Source of the DNA: an uncultured Flavobacterium sp.
Lineage (GTDB): Bacteria > Bacteroidota > Bacteroidia > Flavobacteriales > Flavobacteriaceae
Length of the DNA: 18,878 bases
Direction of reading: 5' to 3'
Assembly: GCF_946479975.1 (NCBI RefSeq)
Contig: NZ_CAMLIX010000080.1
Location: 1 to 18,878, forward strand
In this document: piece after piece, positions 14,698-18,878 of the stretch
Layout: each line of letters opens with the position of its first letter
Position numbering within the stretch: the stretch's first letter is position 1
Notes under the pieces: model-generated
The model's database searches: none
The model's input: only the letters and a program-made list of their open reading frames with translations
What the model was told of the DNA's origin: nothing
Made by a program: the position numbers and the translations under genes

Positions 14698-17600
14698 ATG
14701 AAACATAAATTATTTTTTTTACTTTTATTAATTACAGCACAACTGATCTCTCAAAATCATAATCAATCTAATGGTTTTAAAGAGAATAAAGGTCAAATAA
14801 TTGATCAGAATGGAAAACCAAATAGTGCAGTTAAATATTTATTGAATTCAGGAGGTTTAAACGTTCAGTTAAAGAAAAATGGATTTTCGTATGATATTTA
14901 TGAAGTAAAAAAGACTCCAATTGTTCATTCAGAAAAAGGGAAAACAATTCCTTATTTAGGTCGTGAAAAACAGCAAGACCAAAAAGAACAGGAATTTAAT
15001 CTAGAATATAATTTTCACCGAGTAGATATTGATTTTTTAAACTCTAATCCAAAAGTTGAGTTAATTACGGAACAAAAATCATCCGACTTTGACAATTATT
15101 ATAATATTCCAGACAAACCAGAAGGAGCTCTGGAAGTATATCAATACAAACAAATTACTTATAAAAATATTTATCCAAATATTGATGTTGTATTTACAAT
15201 TCCCGAAGATCGTCAGAAAACAGTTGAATACAATTTCATCATCCATCCAAAAGGAAAAATCTCTGACATTCAATTAAAATTTAGTGGTGCTGAAACCAAT
15301 TTAGTTGATAATAAAATCCAAATGGATATTCGTTTCGGAAAAATGGAAGAAACATTACCTGCGAGTTGGATTGAAGAAAAAGGACATAAAAAAGGAATAA
15401 TTGTAGGCTATCAAAAATTGAAAAAGAATGTTTATGGATTTCGTTCTGCAAATTTTTTAATTGGAAAAACAGTTGTAATTGATCCCACTCCAGTACGACT
15501 TTGGGGAACTTATTATGGCGGATTAGACTGGACAGAATCCAACACTTTAGACAAAGATAATCTTGGAAATATTTATTTTGCAGGAAAGACTGCAAGTATT
15601 TCAAACATAGCAACATCAGGTTCTCATCAGCCTATTGCTGGATTCCTAAAATATCCGGGGTTAATTTCGTGGGATGGATACATTGTTAAATTTGACAGCA
15701 ATGGAAATAGATTATGGGCCACATATTATGGAGGAGATCGAGATGATAATATTAAATCCATAAAAGTATCAGCTAATAAAAGTCTTGTTTTTTGTGGTAA
15801 CACTGGGAGTTCATACAATATATCTACTGCTGGTTCCTTCAAAGAACAGAAATCTGGATCTTATTCTGAAATGTTTTTAGGAAAGCTAAATTCAAATGGA
15901 ATTAGGGAATGGGCTACATACTACGGAAATGATAATGGATTAACTTTTGCTAATAGTGTCGCCACTGATAATGAAAATTGCATATATCTTTCTGGTGCAA
16001 CAACAAGCGATGAATTTATTTCTACACCAAATTCTTTTAAAGATAGCAGAATAGACAACAATCGTTTTGATGGCTTTTTAGCAAAATTTGACTCAAATGG
16101 AAATAGGATTTGGGGAACCTATTTTGGAGGTGATAAAGATGATTCTTTCGAAGATTCTTCAATAGACAAAGATGGAAATATAATCTTAGTAGGATATTCT
16201 CTAAGTGAAAATGATATTGCAACAGCTGGTTCTTATCAGCCTAACTATAGCGTTGGAAATTTATCATCGACAGGAGATGGAATGATAGTAAAATTTAGCC
16301 CCAATGGACAACGGATCTGGAGCACCTACTTTGGTAAAAAAAATAGTGATTGGATATATACTTGTAAAATTTATGGAGATAACTTATATGTGACAGGTAA
16401 AACTGAAAATACTGACATGTCCACTCCTGATTCTTTTGAACCTGTAATGAAATCTAGTAGAAGTAGTTATTTTGCAAAATTTAATTTAGAACTTCAAAAA
16501 CTTACTTGGCTAAGTTACTCACAAGGCGAGGTGACTTCAATTTTTCCAAAAAATGACGACGAGATTTTCATTGCTGGAAGATCTACATATGGCTTTAACA
16601 TTGCCTGTTCCAATGCTTACAATCCTAATAATTATACTTTTTCTGGATTTATAATAAAATTAGATAAAAATTGCGCAAAGGAATGGGGAACTTATTTTGG
16701 TAAAACAGGCTCAATTGATAGTCCGATTATAATGAGCGAAGGAACAAATAATATTCTTGTAAGTGGAATTTCAAATGGAAGTTTAAGAGATAGTGATATT
16801 TCAAGTTCCGGATCGTTTATGGAAACACCTTTAGGCTGGCCAACTGGTTTTTTAATAAAATTTGAAGAATCAAATATACTTGGAATACCTAAATTGGAAA
16901 GTAACTCTCCTATTTGTACGGGCACGCAATTGAAAATGAAAGCATCTGGCGGAACTAGTTATTTATGGAATGGCCCTAACAATTTTACATCAAGTGAACA
17001 AAATCCAATAATATTAAATGCCAAAGCTATAAATAGCGGCGTGTATAGTTGTCTAATTAGTGGTACAGATAATTGTGATGACACGAAAAAAATAACAATT
17101 TTAGTTAATGAAACTAATGCTCCGATAGCAAATTCAAATCAATCTTTTTGCACAGATCAAAATTCAACTCTTTCAAATATTGAAATTACAGGAACTCTCA
17201 TAAAATGGTACGACGCACCAACAAACGGAGCGTTATTATCAGAAACCTCTACTTTAGAAAACGGAAAAACCTACTACGCTTCACAAACTATTAACAATTG
17301 TGAAGGTCCAAGATTTCCAGTTACTGTTTCTATTGTAGATACTCCATCCGTTCCCTCTGGAAATCCAGAGCAATCATTTTGTAAAAAAGATAATAAAACG
17401 CTTAGCGATATTCAGATAAATGGACAAAATATCAAATGGTTTGATACGAGTTTTTCTGCCACTTTTTTACCAAATACAACTGTTTTAGAAAACAACAGAA
17501 TCTATTACGCTTCTCAAACTATTGGATGCGAAAGCGACAGAAAGCCAATTCTAATTCATGTTTATGACACTCCATTACCAACAGGAAATACTAGTCAGCA

Positions 17601-18312
17601 GTTTTGTATTGATGAAATTGCAACAATTGAAGATCTTGGGATAAGTGGCAGTAATTTAAAATGGTATGATTCAGCTGTAAATGGAAATCTTTTAACAGAA
17701 ACCACTTTGTTAGAAAGCCGCATTTATTATGTTTCTCAAACTTTAAACAATTGCGAAAGCGAAAGATTAGCAATTACTGTCAAAATACAAGACACTCAAA
17801 TTCCAATTTCCGATTCTCCGCAACAATTTTGTATTCAGAAAAATGCTAAAATCAGCAATATTGAAATTATCGGACAAAATATAAAATGGTATGAAAGTTC
17901 ATCTTCTACAAATCATTTATCAGAATCCACTTCCCTTGAAAACGGAATAACCTACTATGCTTCACAGACCATTAGCAATTGTGAAAGTGACCGAATTCCT
18001 GTAACAGTAAACATTCTCGACGCAACAATTGGAGATTGTATTCATTTGGTAAACGAATTGCCCTATCCAAAATTCTTTACTCCAAATGGTGATGGTTATA
18101 ATGATACTTGGGCCATCGATCCTGATTATTTAGCCCCAAATTCTTCGATTAGAATTTACAACCGCTATGGAAAATTAATTAAGGAGTTAGCAATAAATGC
18201 ATCTTGGAACGGAACTTATGTCGGCCAGCTTCAGCCAGCTTCAGATTATTGGTTTACGGCTATTAGCTTTGATGGAAAAGAATTTAGAGGTCATTTTACT
18301 TTAAAAAGATAA
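14698..18312 (+). CDS. Large T9SS-exported protein with SBBP propeller and gliding-type C-terminus
   Basis: A 1204-residue exported, probably surface-attached or released protein. A signal peptide (1-19) is followed by a DUF7948-like region (about 25-260, starting GFKENKGQI). Next come about seven SBBP blades marked by W(G/A/S)TY(Y/F)G motifs at residues 269, 340, 406, 472, 541, a degenerate WLSYSQG at 604, and 663; these should form a beta-propeller. An Ig-like domain (about 735-803) and four repeats of about 75 residues (811-1106) follow. The C-terminus (1123-1204), with FFTPNGDGYNDTW, IRIYNRYG and the ending GHFTLKR, is a T9SS type B sorting domain of the gliding-motility-associated family. 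Such sorting domains depend on the T9SS (and SprF-like partners for type B), encoded elsewhere. The ATG directly precedes the signal peptide. The gene stands alone between its own promoter motif and a terminator. Ligand is unknown; adhesion or polymer binding is inference. Confidence 0.92.
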   Translation: MKHKLFFLLLLITAQLISQNHNQSNGFKENKGQIIDQNGKPNSAVKYLLNSGGLNVQLKKNGFSYDIYEVKKTPIVHSEKGKTIPYLGREKQQDQKEQEFNLEYNFHRVDIDFLNSNPKVELITEQKSSDFDNYYNIPDKPEGALEVYQYKQITYKNIYPNIDVVFTIPEDRQKTVEYNFIIHPKGKISDIQLKFSGAETNLVDNKIQMDIRFGKMEETLPASWIEEKGHKKGIIVGYQKLKKNVYGFRSANFLIGKTVVIDPTPVRLWGTYYGGLDWTESNTLDKDNLGNIYFAGKTASISNIATSGSHQPIAGFLKYPGLISWDGYIVKFDSNGNRLWATYYGGDRDDNIKSIKVSANKSLVFCGNTGSSYNISTAGSFKEQKSGSYSEMFLGKLNSNGIREWATYYGNDNGLTFANSVATDNENCIYLSGATTSDEFISTPNSFKDSRIDNNRFDGFLAKFDSNGNRIWGTYFGGDKDDSFEDSSIDKDGNIILVGYSLSENDIATAGSYQPNYSVGNLSSTGDGMIVKFSPNGQRIWSTYFGKKNSDWIYTCKIYGDNLYVTGKTENTDMSTPDSFEPVMKSSRSSYFAKFNLELQKLTWLSYSQGEVTSIFPKNDDEIFIAGRSTYGFNIACSNAYNPNNYTFSGFIIKLDKNCAKEWGTYFGKTGSIDSPIIMSEGTNNILVSGISNGSLRDSDISSSGSFMETPLGWPTGFLIKFEESNILGIPKLESNSPICTGTQLKMKASGGTSYLWNGPNNFTSSEQNPIILNAKAINSGVYSCLISGTDNCDDTKKITILVNETNAPIANSNQSFCTDQNSTLSNIEITGTLIKWYDAPTNGALLSETSTLENGKTYYASQTINNCEGPRFPVTVSIVDTPSVPSGNPEQSFCKKDNKTLSDIQINGQNIKWFDTSFSATFLPNTTVLENNRIYYASQTIGCESDRKPILIHVYDTPLPTGNTSQQFCIDEIATIEDLGISGSNLKWYDSAVNGNLLTETTLLESRIYYVSQTLNNCESERLAITVKIQDTQIPISDSPQQFCIQKNAKISNIEIIGQNIKWYESSSSTNHLSESTSLENGITYYASQTISNCESDRIPVTVNILDATIGDCIHLVNELPYPKFFTPNGDGYNDTWAIDPDYLAPNSSIRIYNRYGKLIKELAINASWNGTYVGQLQPASDYWFTAISFDGKEFRGHFTLKR
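15481..16872 (+). repeat. SBBP beta-propeller repeat region, about seven blades
   Basis: Within the large exported protein (residues 262-725), the motif W-x-TY-(Y/F)-G recurs at spacings of 71, 66, 66, 69, 63 and 59 residues. Most blades also carry a KFDSNGNR-like turn just before the motif and an SxxTAGS-like element after it. The sixth blade (WLSYSQG, residue 604) is degenerate. Confidence 0.8.
17128..18015 (+). repeat. Four tandem Cys-paired Ig-like repeats of about 75 residues
   Basis: Residues 811-1106 contain four copies of a unit that begins with (S/Q)FC, continues with (I/L)KW(Y/F)(D/E), then a TxLEN...YY(A/V)SQT segment and a closing (N/G)CE(S/G). The first Cys residues are at 818, 895, 970 and 1045 and the second at 868, 944, 1019 and 1095, so each unit can form one internal disulfide. 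Copies 1 and 4 are also strikingly similar at DNA level around 17262-17305 and 17943-17986. Confidence 0.8.
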
Positions 18313-18361
18313 AAAAATCGCAAAGATTTATAGAAGAGAAATTCCTTTATAAATCTTGCGA
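18311..18361. terminator. Bidirectional terminator between convergent genes
   Basis: TCGCAAAGATTTATA (18318-18332) pairs with TATAAATCTTGCGA (18348-18361) with one bulged base and a 15-base loop. On the minus strand seven T residues follow (18311-18317), an ideal tail for the alpha/beta hydrolase transcript; on the plus strand the following TATATTTTATTT is also T-rich and can serve the large cargo gene. Confidence 0.8.
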
Positions 18362-18368
18362 CTATATT

Positions 18369-18878
18369 TTATTTCGTTTGTAGTAAAATCCAATTCGAAA
18401 TTTCTTCTAAAGCTATTGGCGAAAACGTTTGTTCAATAGTTCCGTATTCACTTGGAGAACCTGTTTTACATTCTTGAAACAAGTGATTTAAGTTAGGTAA
18501 TTCTTTAGTTGTCACTTTTTTATTTCCGGACTTCGTCAAAACGGTTTTGATATTTTGAAGATTAACTTCAGCTGGAACCTGCAGATCTTTACTTCCGTTA
18601 AGTGCTAAAACTGGACATTTTACATTTTCTAAAAATGGCGCTGGATCCAGTTTAAGGAAATAATACATCCAAGGATTTAGAATTTGAGAAGCATAAACAC
18701 TTGCCACTTCATCATTTGATTCTAGTTTGGTTTTAAAAACATTCTCAACATTTGTCTTTAATTTTTCATCATTTACTGAACTTGAAATAATAAGTTGATA
18801 AGCTTCTTTGTAAGTTTCCTGTCCTTTTTTAATTTCTGTTTCCGAAACGCCCATTTGTTTTTCTATCAACTCTTTTTG
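18369..18878 (-). CDS. Alpha/beta hydrolase, C-terminal part only
   Basis: The last 169 residues of an alpha/beta-fold hydrolase; the frame is open to the right edge of the window, so the start and the nucleophile elbow are outside. The TTG at 18867-18869 is an internal Leu codon, not a start. The visible part contains the strand-loop with the likely catalytic Asp (VLALNGSKDLQVP) and the catalytic His (LPNLNHLFQE), with the helical cap segment before them. This pattern fits esterase or peptidase-like exported hydrolases common in Bacteroidota. The substrate cannot be told from the C-terminal half. A strong terminator follows the stop codon. Confidence 0.8.
   Translation of the reverse strand, partial: QKELIEKQMGVSETEIKKGQETYKEAYQLIISSSVNDEKLKTNVENVFKTKLESNDEVASVYASQILNPWMYYFLKLDPAPFLENVKCPVLALNGSKDLQVPAEVNLQNIKTVLTKSGNKKVTTKELPNLNHLFQECKTGSPSEYGTIEQTFSPIALEEISNWILLQTK

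Noticed and set aside
15281..15616. A 111-codon minus-strand open frame, and similar ones within 15079-17773
   Set aside because: All lie antisense inside the 1204-residue exported protein, are Leu/Phe/Gln-rich shadows of its repeats, and have no recognisable domains.
18867..18869. Start codon of the alpha/beta hydrolase at 18869
   Set aside because: It is a TTG Leu codon in an open frame that continues to the window edge, and the N-terminal catalytic half of the enzyme is missing, so the gene is simply cut by the window.

Overview
The window looks like chromosomal DNA from a Flavobacterium-like member of the Bacteroidota. It is AT-rich, it carries a type 9 secretion (T9SS) cargo protein with a gliding-motility-type C-terminus, several promoters carry the Bacteroidota -7 motif TAnnTTTG, and the gaps between genes hold palindromic repeats of a kind I associate with flavobacterial genomes. 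I recognise no phage, plasmid, transposase, CRISPR or RNA gene. Species assignment is inference.

Left third (63-6264, all minus strand, read right to left): a CE2-like SGNH esterase overlaps a sialate O-acetylesterase-family (SASA) esterase by 11 bases. A 260-base gap holding two repeat elements separates them from a secreted GH3 beta-glucosidase. A 214-base gap holding two terminator-like hairpins follows, then a YghZ/MgrA-type aldo-keto reductase. The first three products carry export signals and fit together as a small set that removes acetyl groups and trims glucosyl or xylosyl ends of plant-type glycans. The reductase is cytoplasmic and probably transcribed separately.

Middle (6480-9412): a plus-strand NlpC/P60 cell-wall hydrolase converges on a minus-strand YcbB-type L,D-transpeptidase lipoprotein. 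Between them lie 309 bases filled with a composite tandem repeat (periods 107 and 106 bases) built from two hairpin families. Upstream of the transpeptidase is a small exported DUF1573 protein with its own terminator.

Right half (9577-18878): a two-component system follows (histidine kinase with a TTG start, then an OmpR-type regulator, 4-base overlap). Next comes an UlaG-like metallo-beta-lactamase-fold hydrolase, which ends one base from a convergent B12-binding radical SAM protein with a CX4CX2C cluster motif. A 1204-residue exported protein comes next: an N-terminal DUF7948-like region, about seven SBBP propeller blades, an Ig-like domain, four Cys-paired repeats of about 75 residues, and a T9SS type B sorting domain. 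A bidirectional terminator separates it from an alpha/beta hydrolase that runs off the right edge.

I see no clear multi-gene novel system. The most unusual signals are the modular hairpin repeats at the gene borders, the unassigned radical SAM protein, and the redox-suggestive sensor region of the kinase.
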